Both the position numbers and the translations under genes were made by a program. Shown piece after piece: positions 52,353-60,636 of a stretch of 64,000 nucleotides of DNA; the first letter of the stretch is position 1, and each line of letters starts with the position of its first letter. The notes beneath the pieces were generated by a model. It had not been told where the DNA came from. It was given only the letters and a program-made list of their open reading frames with translations, and did not search any database. The DNA is from Gemmatimonadota bacterium. GTDB lineage: Bacteria > Gemmatimonadota > Gemmatimonadetes > Longimicrobiales > Gaopeijiaceae. Where the stretch lies: positions 1-64,000 of the forward strand of contig JAOUPR010000004.1 of NCBI GenBank assembly GCA_029879725.1, written 5' to 3'.

Positions 52353-53392
52353 CCTTCGCCCTCCACGATCTCGCCGATCACGGCCGCCGCGGGGGCGTTC
52401 CCCTCCAGCCGTCCCATCAGTGCGTCTACCCGGTCTTCCGGGACGCAGATCAGGAGCCCTCCCGACGTCTGTGCGTCGGCCAGGAGGAGCCGATCCACCT
52501 CCGCGATCCCCGCACCCCATTCGAGGTCGGGCTCCAGGTCGTCCAGGTTCCTCCGGCTCCCACCCGGAACGTGGCCCTCGGCGGCCAGCGTGCGGGCACC
52601 GCCGATGACGGGGATCCGCCCCACGTCCAGCGATGCTCCGACTCCGGAGGCGCGCAGGAGCGAACGAAGGTGCCCCAGGAGCCCGAAGCCGGTCACGTCC
52701 GTGGCCGCACGCACGCCCACCGCCGTCATGGCCTCGGAGGCTCCGCGGTTCAGCGTGGCCATGAACTCGACGGCGGTGGCGACCGTCTCCGCGGGCGCCG
52801 CACCGGCCTTCAACGCCGTGGTGATCACGCCCGTTCCCAGGGGCTTGGTGAGCACGATGCGGTCTCCCGGACGCGCTCCGGCGTTGGTGGCCATGTGGTC
52901 CGGATGCACCTCACCCACCACCACCATCCCGAACTTGGGCTCCGCGTCGTCGATGGAGTGGCCTCCCAGCACGGGGATCCCCGCCATCCGGGCCACCTCT
53001 CCACCTCCACGGAGGATGTCTTCGAGGATCCCCTCGCCGAGGAGCTTGCGGGGGAAGCCCACCAGGTTGAGCCCGAAGAGGGGACGGGCTCCCATGGCGT
53101 ACACGTCCGACAGCGCGTTGGCGGCGCCGATGCGTCCGAAATCGTAGGCGTCGTCCACCACCGGGGTGAAGAAATCGGCGGTGACCACCAGCGCCCGGTC
53201 CGCGGAGATACGATACACGGCGGCGTCGTCCCCGGTGGTCGCGTCCACCAGGGCGTTGGGATCCTCCACTGGAACCAGATGACGCAGAACCTGCGTCAAC
53301 TCGGACATGCCGAGCTTACAAGCTCAACCGGAACCGTGGGACAGCGTCGAGAGCCGGATCCTGGGCTTCTGATCCGTGGGCTCGTCCGTCAT
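52331..53392 (-). CDS. selD: Selenide, water dikinase SelD with catalytic selenocysteine (in-frame TGA)
   Basis: 353 residues including Sec, from ATG 53392 (GAGG 7 bases upstream). An ordinary ORF would start at ATG 53308, leaving only 325 aa and losing the conserved N-terminus. Reading the minus strand upstream from 53308 in frame gives HGSG, then TGA (53324-53326), then ACKLG. This matches the SelD active-site motif HGAG-(C/U)-G/A-C-K, so TGA is at the catalytic position (residue 23), with the essential Lys at residue 26. The rest is canonical SelD: TTGDDAAVY, FFTPVVDDAYDFGRIGAANA and GGHSIDDAEPKFG. It makes selenophosphate from selenide and ATP. A SECIS-like hairpin lies at 53281-53297. 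Confidence 0.93.
53281..53297 (-). promoter_or_regulatory. Candidate bacterial SECIS element in selD mRNA
   Basis: On the minus strand GACGCAG-GTT-CTGCGTC forms a perfect 7-bp stem with a 3-base GUU loop. The stem starts 27 bases after the selD TGA and the loop G is 34 bases from it. Bacterial SECIS elements lie within the ORF just downstream of the Sec UGA, with a G at the loop start. Nearby alternative stems (GAGCTTgtAAGCTC, CTCGGcatgtCCGAG) could compete. Confidence 0.6.
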
Positions 53393-53511
53393 GCATGGGC
53401 CTCGTGGGAGGTCGCGCGTGCTCGGCAGGCGCGGAAGGGAACCCCGCTCCGAACGAGTGTACCAACTTCACCCGGGAACGGTGACCGGAAAAAAGGGAGT
53501 GTGACGGTACG
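53393..53511. other. Divergent region between selD and the SirB1-like gene
   Basis: 119 bp expected to hold both promoters. Ribosome sites are visible at both ends (GAGG for selD; GGGAG at 12 bases for the plus-strand gene). No convincing -35/-10 pair was found. Confidence 0.35.
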
Positions 53512-54375
53512 ATGCAAGAGGCCCGACGGCTCTTCGCCATGGAGGTGGCCCGTCCGGAGGACGAAATCGACATGGCCAGGGCGGCGCTTCTGGTGGCCGG
53601 CGAGGAGTATCCCCAGCTTTCCGTGGAGTTGTATCTCGCCCGCCTCGATCAGATCGCCGAAGAGGTGAAGGATCGTCTCGCCGACGAGACCGCGCCTCCG
53701 GTGGTGCTGGCGGAGATCCTGGACACGCTCTACCAACGGCGAGGATTCCACGGCAATCGGGAGGCCTTCTACGACCCCCGGAACTCCTTCCTCAACGACG
53801 TGCTCGACCGCTACACCGGAATCCCGCTCACCCTCGGGATGGTCCTTCTGGAGGTGGGTTGGCGGCTGGGGCTCCCGCTGGAAGGCGTGACCTTTCCGGC
53901 GCACTTCCTGGTCCGCTACCGGGGGAGCGCGCTCCGGTTGCTCATCGATCCCTACGACTCGGGGAAGATGTACCTGCAGGACGAGGCCCAGGCCCTTCTG
54001 GACCGCACGTACGGAGGGATGGTCCGGGTACAGGACGCGCACATGGCCGTGGCGTCCCGCCGGTACATGCTCACCCGGCTCCTCAACAATCTCAAGTCGG
54101 TATACACCAACGTGGGGGACCACGCACGGGCCCTGGCGGCGGTGGACCGCCTGCTGATCCTCGCCCCGCGGGTGCCGTCGGACGTGCGCCTGAGGGGAAT
54201 GCTCCTGGCCCATCTCGGGCGATACGACGAGGCCGCGACCCAGTTGGAGCAATACCTCGTCCTGGCGCCCCGAAGTGCCGACGCGGGGAGGATCCGCTCC
54301 ATGGTGGCCGACCTCAAGTCGGGGCGCCCTCCCGAGGGGGGTGACCTCCCTGGATCCGAGGGGCGGATGGGATGA
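53512..54375 (+). CDS. SirB1-like protein (transglutaminase-like plus TPR)
   Basis: 287 aa from ATG 53512. An N-terminal SirB1/transglutaminase-like region (LYQRRGFHGNREAFYDPRNSFLNDVLDRYTGIPLTLGMVLLEVG, LPLEGVTFPAHFLVRY, LLIDPYDSGKM) contains the family's N-P-R-N-S-F-L and H-F-L-V motifs. A C-terminal TPR-like segment follows (MLLAHLGRYDEAATQLEQYLVLAP). SirB1 proteins are conserved in many phyla but their molecular role is unclear. The stop overlaps the ygfZ start, so the two are translated together. Confidence 0.85.
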   Translation: MQEARRLFAMEVARPEDEIDMARAALLVAGEEYPQLSVELYLARLDQIAEEVKDRLADETAPPVVLAEILDTLYQRRGFHGNREAFYDPRNSFLNDVLDRYTGIPLTLGMVLLEVGWRLGLPLEGVTFPAHFLVRYRGSALRLLIDPYDSGKMYLQDEAQALLDRTYGGMVRVQDAHMAVASRRYMLTRLLNNLKSVYTNVGDHARALAAVDRLLILAPRVPSDVRLRGMLLAHLGRYDEAATQLEQYLVLAPRSADAGRIRSMVADLKSGRPPEGGDLPGSEGRMG

Positions 54376-55364
54376 CGGCACCGGACGCGTATCGGGCCGC
54401 CACCGAAGATTCGGCCGTCGTCGTGCGGGAGCCGCGGAGCTGGTTGACCGTGACGGGGCGGGCGCCGGGTCAGATGCTCAAGGGTGTCGTGACGGGGAGG
54501 ATTCCGGAGCCTCCCGTGCGCGACGGAGAGGTGACGCGGGGAAGGGCCGGGTACTCGGCGGTGCTCACGCCGAAGGGGAAGATGATCTCCGACGTCCGGC
54601 TGTTCCTCCTCGGAGAGGAAACGGGAGCGGGGTTCCTCCTCGATGTTCCGGACGCGGGGGCGGACGGACTGAGGGCGCACCTGGGCCGTTTCCTCCCGCC
54701 GCGGATGGCCCGGGTGTCCGAAGCGGCTTCCGGGCCGGTCATGATCTCCGTGACGGGACCGGGAGCCGCGGCTCATCTTTCCCGACTGGCTCTGGGACTC
54801 CGCGTGGACCAGGAGGAGCTCGCCGGGGCCGAAGAGGGATCGTGGTGGGCCGTGGGAGAGGTGGGGGGGGAAGGCGTGGTGGTGGCGCGATGGCAGGACG
54901 TCGGTCCCCCCTCCTTCGACGCCATCGGCCCCCGGGCCGCCGTGGAGGCGCTCCGCTCATCGTTGGTGGCCGGGGGGGTCGCCGAGATGGGCCTCGACAC
55001 GTGGGAAACCCTTCGCGTGGAGGCAGGGCGCCCGGCCTTCGGCGTGGACATGGACCAGGATACCATCCCGGTGGAAGCAGGAATCGACGGTCGTGCCATC
55101 GACCACGCCAAGGGATGCTACACCGGACAGGAAGTGATCGTGCGCATCCGCGACCGCGGGCACGTGAACCGGTCGCTGCGGAACGTCTTCCTGGGGGACG
55201 TCCCCCTCCCGGCGGCGGGCGCCGAGTTGTTCGTGGAGGGGGAGTCCAGGCCCATGGGGCGCGTCACGTCGGCGGTGCTCTCTCCGAGCGCCGGTGGCGT
55301 GCTGGCCCTGGCGTACGTGCGCCGGGGGGTCGAGAGCGGCACAGCCCTGGTTCTCCGGCCCTAA
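54372..55364 (+). CDS. ygfZ: Folate-binding protein YgfZ (GcvT-fold, Fe-S cluster maintenance)
   Basis: 330 aa from ATG 54372, overlapping the SirB1-like stop (ATGA). The signature K247-G-C249-Y-T-G-Q-E (KGCYTGQEVIVRI) identifies YgfZ/COG0354. The N-terminus resembles GcvT (WLTVTGRAPGQMLKGVVTGRI, GYSAVLTPKGKMISDVRLFLL), but the cysteine motif replaces the aminomethyltransferase site. YgfZ helps assemble or repair Fe-S enzymes such as MiaB with folate. The many Fe-S proteins in this window (GlcF, HdrD-like, MutY) are plausible clients. Confidence 0.9.
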   Translation: MTAPDAYRAATEDSAVVVREPRSWLTVTGRAPGQMLKGVVTGRIPEPPVRDGEVTRGRAGYSAVLTPKGKMISDVRLFLLGEETGAGFLLDVPDAGADGLRAHLGRFLPPRMARVSEAASGPVMISVTGPGAAAHLSRLALGLRVDQEELAGAEEGSWWAVGEVGGEGVVVARWQDVGPPSFDAIGPRAAVEALRSSLVAGGVAEMGLDTWETLRVEAGRPAFGVDMDQDTIPVEAGIDGRAIDHAKGCYTGQEVIVRIRDRGHVNRSLRNVFLGDVPLPAAGAELFVEGESRPMGRVTSAVLSPSAGGVLALAYVRRGVESGTALVLRP

Positions 55365-55473
55365 ACCGCTCCCTCGCGATGCCGATACTCTGAGACGTGG
55401 GTCTCCGCCCCGGATGGTGGAGACCCTTCCTCTTCATTTCCCGTATCGGCACTCCCAGGAAGGTATCCGTAGC

Positions 55474-56244
55474 GTGGACAAGGCATCGATATTCGGCGTT
55501 CTGGCCGGCGTGACGCTGGTCCTGTCGTCGATTCTCATGGGTTCCGGGCTCGGAATCTTCATCAACGTACCGAGCATCCTCGTGGTGGCGGGCGGCACCG
55601 TGGCCGCCACCAGCATCGCGTTTCCCTTCGACGAGCTGAAGCTGATCTTCTCCGTCACGAGTCGGGTCTTCAACGATCCGGGTGACGAGATGGTGGGGAT
55701 CACGCAGTACCTCGTCAAAGCCATGGGCGTGCTCAAGCGAGAAGGGCCCGTCGCTCTGGAGAATCTCGCCGGAGAGGCTCCCAACAAGGCGCTGTCCAAA
55801 GGGATCCTCCTCATCGCCGACGGCACCGACGCCCGCACCATCCGTGAGATTCTCGGCACCGAGCAGAAGTACATGGAGGAACACCACCGTGTCGGGCAGA
55901 AGATCTTCAAGGAGATGGGCGCGTTCGCTCCGGCCTTCGGAATGGTCGGTACCCTCATCGGTCTGGTGCAGATGCTTGCGGACATGAGCGATCCGGACAC
56001 CATCGGACCCTCCATGGCGGTGGCGCTTCTGACCACCTTCTACGGGGCGGTGCTGGCCAACCTCATCTTCCTTCCCATGGTCACGAAGCTCGATCGGCGT
56101 ACCGAGATCGAGGTGACGCAGATCCAACTGGTGATCGTGGGACTCATGTCGATGAACGGCGGCGACACGGCCGCGATCCTGAAGGAGAAGCTGGCGGCTT
56201 TCCTCAACCAGCACGAGCACAAGCTCCAGGCAGCGCTCGGGTAG
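55474..56244 (+). CDS. motA: Flagellar stator protein MotA (MotA/PomA)
   Basis: 256 aa from GTG 55474, with AGGAAGG 10 bases upstream; the frame is open further upstream without a start signal. Four membrane segments (IFGVLAGVTLVLSSILMGSG, NVPSILVVAGGTVAATSIA, GAFAPAFGMVGTLIGLVQML, ALLTTFYGAVLANLIFLPMV). The cytoplasmic loop carries the conserved charged residues (ARTIREILGTEQKYMEEHH) that contact the rotor protein FliG. With MotB it forms the ion-driven torque unit. No other flagellar gene is in this window. Coupling ion (H+ or Na+) is not certain from sequence. Confidence 0.9.
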   Translation: MDKASIFGVLAGVTLVLSSILMGSGLGIFINVPSILVVAGGTVAATSIAFPFDELKLIFSVTSRVFNDPGDEMVGITQYLVKAMGVLKREGPVALENLAGEAPNKALSKGILLIADGTDARTIREILGTEQKYMEEHHRVGQKIFKEMGAFAPAFGMVGTLIGLVQMLADMSDPDTIGPSMAVALLTTFYGAVLANLIFLPMVTKLDRRTEIEVTQIQLVIVGLMSMNGGDTAAILKEKLAAFLNQHEHKLQAALG

Positions 56245-56250
56245 TGGGTC

Positions 56251-57177
56251 ATGGGTGACGATGAAGAAGTAACCGAAGAGGTCAAGTGTCCTCCCTGTGA
56301 GGAAGGCGCGCCGGCGTGGACCACCACGTTCGGCGACATGATGAGCCTCCTTCTCACGTTCTTCATCCTCCTGTTCTCCATGTCGGAGCTGAAGATGGAT
56401 CGATTCCTCCTGGCCGCGCAGTCCCTGCGCGAGGCCGTGGGTGGAACGGCCGAGGTGGTCATCGAAGACCCCATGGGGCTCATGCCCGATCCCGTGGATC
56501 CGGATCTCGTGCTCGAGAATCCAGGGTCGAGCCAGGGTGCGTCCGAGACGCAGGCGGAGAGCCAGGACGGCGTGGCGGGCGGCTCGAGCGCCTGGGTCGA
56601 TGCGTTGGTCGATGCGTACATGAAGCTCATCGCCTCCCAACTCCAGCAGTTCGTGGACGACAACAACCTGAAGGACCTGCTCTCCGTGGAGATGTCGGGC
56701 GAAGGGGTGTACCTCCGTATCCAGACCATGGCGCTGTTCCCCTCGGGGTCGAGCGTGGTGGCGGACCAGAACAGCTGGATCCTCGACAAGCTCGCCGACG
56801 TCGTACGGGACATCGAGTTTCCGGTGGCCGTGTCGGGGCACGCGGACAATCGGCCCATCAGCACCCCCGAATTCGCCTCGAACTGGGAGTTGTCCGCCGC
56901 GCGGGCGGCGGGCGTGGCCAGAGCCCTGGTCGCGCATGGACACGACCCGTACCAGTTGCGCGTGGAGTCGTTCGGCGAGTACCGCCCGCTGGCGGACAAC
57001 GACACACCGCTCGGGCGGGCGCTGAACCGCCGGGTGGAGCTCTTCTATTCCCGACAGGCCATCGCCGAGGCGGTGATCCGGATGGAGGCGGCGGCGGCGG
57101 CGCTGGCGGACTCGGCGGCGGTGGCCGACACCGCCGCACGGGAGGGTGGAGACGATTCGGGGGCGGCGCAGCACTGA
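56251..57177 (+). CDS. motB: Flagellar stator protein MotB with OmpA peptidoglycan-binding domain
   Basis: 308 aa starting 6 bp after motA. One membrane helix contains the ion-binding aspartate D29 in TFGDMMSLLLTFF. Two cysteines just before it (CPPC at 13-16) are unusual for MotB. The C-terminal ~125 residues are OmpA-like (FPVAVSGHADNRPISTPEFASNWELSAARAAGVARAL, FGEYRPLADNDTPLGRALNRRVEL), anchoring the stator to peptidoglycan. The tail is Ala/Asp-rich. It ends inside a strong hairpin with the convergent tricorn gene. Confidence 0.9.
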   Translation: MGDDEEVTEEVKCPPCEEGAPAWTTTFGDMMSLLLTFFILLFSMSELKMDRFLLAAQSLREAVGGTAEVVIEDPMGLMPDPVDPDLVLENPGSSQGASETQAESQDGVAGGSSAWVDALVDAYMKLIASQLQQFVDDNNLKDLLSVEMSGEGVYLRIQTMALFPSGSSVVADQNSWILDKLADVVRDIEFPVAVSGHADNRPISTPEFASNWELSAARAAGVARALVAHGHDPYQLRVESFGEYRPLADNDTPLGRALNRRVELFYSRQAIAEAVIRMEAAAAALADSAAVADTAAREGGDDSGAAQH

Positions 57178-57193
57178 GCCCGCCGCCCCCGAA
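57156..57193. terminator. Strong hairpin at the motB / tricorn convergent junction
   Basis: TTCGGGGGCGGC (57156-57167), 14-base loop, GCCGCCCCCGAA (57182-57193): a perfect 12-bp stem spanning the motB stop codon. No U-tract, but a likely 3' boundary for both transcripts. Confidence 0.55.
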
Positions 57194-57222
57194 ACCCTAC
57201 CGTTCAGCGCTCCAGGGGCCGG

Positions 57223-60200
57223 TCAGCGTCCTCCTGGACGGCGCCACCGGACCGGAGCGGCCGGCTCGGGCTTCAACTCCACGCCCTCCGTTTCGAGGAG
57301 GCGGAGCGCTTCCTCCACGGCCCTACGCAACTGGGTGTCCTCCCCGCGGGCCATGGACGCCGGGTCATTGCCGACCTCGATGTCCGGAGCGATCCCCGTC
57401 CCCTCCACGTCCCACTCCCCGTCCACGTTGAAGAAACCGCCCCGCGGCGCCACGAACCGCCCGCCGTCCACCAGGGGCGGTGTGTCCCAGGTGCCCACGA
57501 GCCCTCCCCAGGTGCGCATCCCCACCAGGGGGCCCACTCCACGGAACCGGAAGAGGTAGGGGAGGAGGTCCCCGCCGGAACCGGCCCGCTCGTTGATGAT
57601 CATGACCTTGGGGCCCCACAGCCCGGCCATGGGCTGGGTGAAGGGCTTCCGGTCGGAGGCACGGGAGTTGAAGTACCCGGTGAGCTCACGCGCGAGGATG
57701 TCCACGATGTAGTCCGCCGCCGAGCCACCTCCGTTGTTGCGCTCGTCGATCACCGCGCCGGCCCGGTCCTGCTGGGCGAAGTACATCCGGTTGAAGTAGG
57801 TGTACCCGCCCTGCCCCGTGTTGGGGAGCCAGACGTAGGCGAGGCGTCCGCCGCTCATCTCGTCCACGGCCCGGCGGTTCCCCTCCACCCACGCCCAGGT
57901 CCTGAGTTGACCCTCGGAAGCGACGGGCTTCACCCTCACCTCCCACGCATCCTCCATGGAGGGGAGGTCATTCACGGTCACGGTGATGGTGCGGCCCGCG
58001 GTCCCTTCGAGAAGCTGATAGGGGTTGGTGGGATACCGGAGCGGCTGGCCGTCGATGGCCAGGAGGTAGTCGCCCTCGTCGATCTCGAGTCCCGGCTGGG
58101 CGAGGGGGCCCTCGACGCCGGGCGTCCACCCCTCACCGGTGTAGATGCGCGAGATCCGGTAGTACCCGTTGGCCACGCCAGCCCCGCCGACGTCCAGGTC
58201 GACGCCCAGGAGTCCGGTACGGGGGCTCTCGATGTCGGGGTAGTCTCCGCCCCGGACGTAGGAGTGGCCCACCGCCACCTCGCCGGAGACCATGTCCAGG
58301 AGCTGGTTGAAGTCCGAGCGATGCTCCACGTCGGGGAGCCACTCGGAGTACCAATCCCACACGTCGTCCCACGGCGCACCGTGCACGTTGTCCACGTAGA
58401 GGAAGTCACGCATGAAGCGCCACCCGTCCCGGAGCATCTGGGCCCACTCCTCCGGAGGATCGACGTACACGCGCAGGTCGTTCAGGGCGAGGCGGCCGTC
58501 CGGGCTCTTCGGCGGCGCCCCCCCGGCGTCGGCTACGCTCCAGTTGGACCCGGTCCGCAGGAGGATCTTCTTGCGGTCATGGGAGGTGACGGCGGCGGAC
58601 ACACCCGTCGCGAACTCGGTGGGCTCGGCGTCCTCCACCGAGTAGCGGCGGAGGGTGAGCCCCCGCTCGTTGGCGACGGCCTCTTCCACGAACACCTTAC
58701 CCGCGGGCGCTTCCACCAGGCCCGTGTAGTTCCGGCCGGGCAGGCCCGGGGCGTCGAGAATGCGGTTCTCGATGCCGTCGAAGTCGATGGTGGTGGCGGG
58801 CGGCGGACCGGTGCCGTCGCGTTCGTCGCCACTTCTCGCGTCGCCGCCTTCCTCGTCACTGCGCGGGAGGAAGGGAGAAGGATCCCTGGCCGAGAGGACC
58901 GCCAGGTACAACGACCGGGTCACGGGCCGGTCGTACGAGGTCATGTCGAGCCATCCGGTGTTCAGCGCGTAATCCGTCGACGCCAGGAAGTACAGATACT
59001 TCCCGGACGCGTCCCACACCGGCGAGATGGCGTCGGCCATGGCGTCGGTGAGCTGATGCGTGGTCCCCGTACGCGTGTCGTGCACGAAGATGGCGCGGAG
59101 TTGGTTGTCCAGCCGGCGGGCGTAGGCGATCCAGCGCGAGTCGGGAGACCACACCGGGTTCATGGAGCGCTCGGGGTGGGCGAACCGCTCCGTGTCCACG
59201 TGGGTGAGCGCCCCCGACGCCAGGTCCAGGATGAGGACCCGGTAGTCGGTGTCGGTGAAGGCCAGACGCGTCCCGTCGGGCGACCAGGTGGGCACGAAGT
59301 AGAAGGTGGGGTCGGGGATGGCGATGGTGCGGGCGTCGGCACCGTCCTGGTCGGCGATCACCAGCGCGTATTCCCCGTCCTCGTCGTTGAACCACGCGAT
59401 GCGGTCGCCGTCCGGCGACCAGACGGCGTGGCGGTCCGCCACGCCCGGGGAGCGGGTGATGTTGCGCCAGCTTCCCTCCTCGACGGGTACGGTGAAGAGG
59501 TCACCCCGATACTCGAAGAGGGCACGCTTCCCCGTGGGGGAGAGGCGCGGGTCGCGGAGATCGCCGGCGGGAACTTCCTCCCAGCGGGGCGCGGCCCAGT
59601 TCTGGTCTCCGGCCGCCGTGATGGTCAGGCGCCGGGTGGTTCCGGTGGCGGGATCCAGCCGGTGCAGGTAGCCGGCCTGCTCGTACACCACCATCCCGTA
59701 TCCGGCGCCCAGGCTCTTCACGTCGAAGTCGGCGTGGGTGGTGAGCTGCCGCTCCCGTCCGGTGGCGGGCTCGAACGACCACACGTTGGCGGCGTAGTCG
59801 CGTTCGGAGATGTAGTACACGACGCCGTCCATGATGGACGGTTCCATCTGTCGCTCGCCTTCCCACGGCGGGGTGGTGTGGGACCAGTCGGCGGTGGAGA
59901 CCACGCGGATGGGCTGGGCCTGGCCTCCGCGGTAGTTCCGCCACTCGGGATCCCAGTATCCGATCTCCTGATAGACCAGGGTGGACCCGTCCGAGCTCAT
60001 CTCACCGAGGTACGCCTGGGCGGCCGATACCGCGCGCGGGAACCCTCCGTCCGGCGACACCGTGAAGAACTGCCACAGCCGAGTGGGGTGTCCGTTGCGT
60101 CCGGACTGGAAGAGGACGTTGCCGTCGGGGGTCCACCCCTGGACGACGTCGTCCCCCGGATGCCAGGTCAGGCGCGTGGGCTGTCCTCCGGCCGCCGGCA

Positions 60201-60495
60201 CCACGTAGACGTCCACGTTTCCCCCGTACTCCCCGCTGAAGGCGATCCACGCTCCGTCGGGGCTGAAGGCCGGGTCGGTCTCGGCGCCCTCGTGGCTGGT
60301 GATGCGCTTCGCCACCCCCCCGTTGTGCCCGACGGTCCAGATGTCGTTGGCGTGCACGAAGGCGATGGCGGTGGGGCCGACCGACGGCTGGTGGAGGAAG
60401 CGGTTGCCCTGGGCCGTGGCCCGATCCGCCGGCAGGGCGAACAGGGTGGCGGTGAGCATGAGGCTCGATAGGATGGTCGAGATCGATCGATTCAT
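57223..60495 (-). CDS. Tricorn protease homologue (S41 family) with signal peptide
   Basis: 1090 aa from ATG 60495, chosen for its signal peptide (RSISTILSSLMLTATLFALPADRATAQ); the frame is open further upstream. Residues ~40-560 hold two PD40/beta-propeller regions (ETDPAFSPDGAWIAFSGEYGG, HAVWSPDGDRIAWFNDEDG). A C1-like helical region (WAQMLRDGWRFMRDFLYVDN) and a PDZ-like domain (PGLEIDEGDYLLAIDGQPLRY) follow, then the S41 core: the catalytic His in AVGHSYV (~743), VIDERNNGGGSAAD, Ser in ERAGSGGDLLPYLF (~975) and Glu near DVEGTGIAPDIEV. It should degrade short peptides in the periplasm. The archaeal tricorn is cytosolic. Confidence 0.92.
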   Translation of the reverse strand: MNRSISTILSSLMLTATLFALPADRATAQGNRFLHQPSVGPTAIAFVHANDIWTVGHNGGVAKRITSHEGAETDPAFSPDGAWIAFSGEYGGNVDVYVVPAAGGQPTRLTWHPGDDVVQGWTPDGNVLFQSGRNGHPTRLWQFFTVSPDGGFPRAVSAAQAYLGEMSSDGSTLVYQEIGYWDPEWRNYRGGQAQPIRVVSTADWSHTTPPWEGERQMEPSIMDGVVYYISERDYAANVWSFEPATGRERQLTTHADFDVKSLGAGYGMVVYEQAGYLHRLDPATGTTRRLTITAAGDQNWAAPRWEEVPAGDLRDPRLSPTGKRALFEYRGDLFTVPVEEGSWRNITRSPGVADRHAVWSPDGDRIAWFNDEDGEYALVIADQDGADARTIAIPDPTFYFVPTWSPDGTRLAFTDTDYRVLILDLASGALTHVDTERFAHPERSMNPVWSPDSRWIAYARRLDNQLRAIFVHDTRTGTTHQLTDAMADAISPVWDASGKYLYFLASTDYALNTGWLDMTSYDRPVTRSLYLAVLSARDPSPFLPRSDEEGGDARSGDERDGTGPPPATTIDFDGIENRILDAPGLPGRNYTGLVEAPAGKVFVEEAVANERGLTLRRYSVEDAEPTEFATGVSAAVTSHDRKKILLRTGSNWSVADAGGAPPKSPDGRLALNDLRVYVDPPEEWAQMLRDGWRFMRDFLYVDNVHGAPWDDVWDWYSEWLPDVEHRSDFNQLLDMVSGEVAVGHSYVRGGDYPDIESPRTGLLGVDLDVGGAGVANGYYRISRIYTGEGWTPGVEGPLAQPGLEIDEGDYLLAIDGQPLRYPTNPYQLLEGTAGRTITVTVNDLPSMEDAWEVRVKPVASEGQLRTWAWVEGNRRAVDEMSGGRLAYVWLPNTGQGGYTYFNRMYFAQQDRAGAVIDERNNGGGSAADYIVDILARELTGYFNSRASDRKPFTQPMAGLWGPKVMIINERAGSGGDLLPYLFRFRGVGPLVGMRTWGGLVGTWDTPPLVDGGRFVAPRGGFFNVDGEWDVEGTGIAPDIEVGNDPASMARGEDTQLRRAVEEALRLLETEGVELKPEPAAPVRWRRPGGR

Positions 60496-60636
60496 GGGAG
60501 GTACCTCTGGAACGGGTCGTCGGCGGGCTGGTGGGCAGATTAGATATCCGGCCGGAGAAATGCGAGGGTGGATCTGGCGCGGGTGGGAGGGAGGCGGCCA
60601 CCTTGGCGGAATTCGATCCCGAGCAAGGAGTGCACC
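60496..60636. other. Divergent intergenic region between the two peptidases
   Basis: 141 bp shared upstream region of tricorn (minus) and S9 peptidase (plus); suggests joint control. AAGGAG for the plus gene is visible; no reliable promoter boxes were found. Confidence 0.35.

Noticed and set aside
52331-53308. SelD starting at ATG 53308
   Set aside because: Would omit the catalytic residue and Lys of the family; the frame beyond the TGA restores them.
57907-60471. 854-codon plus-strand ORF
   Set aside because: Antisense shadow of the tricorn gene; Gly/Val/His-rich with no motifs, a normal effect of high GC third positions.
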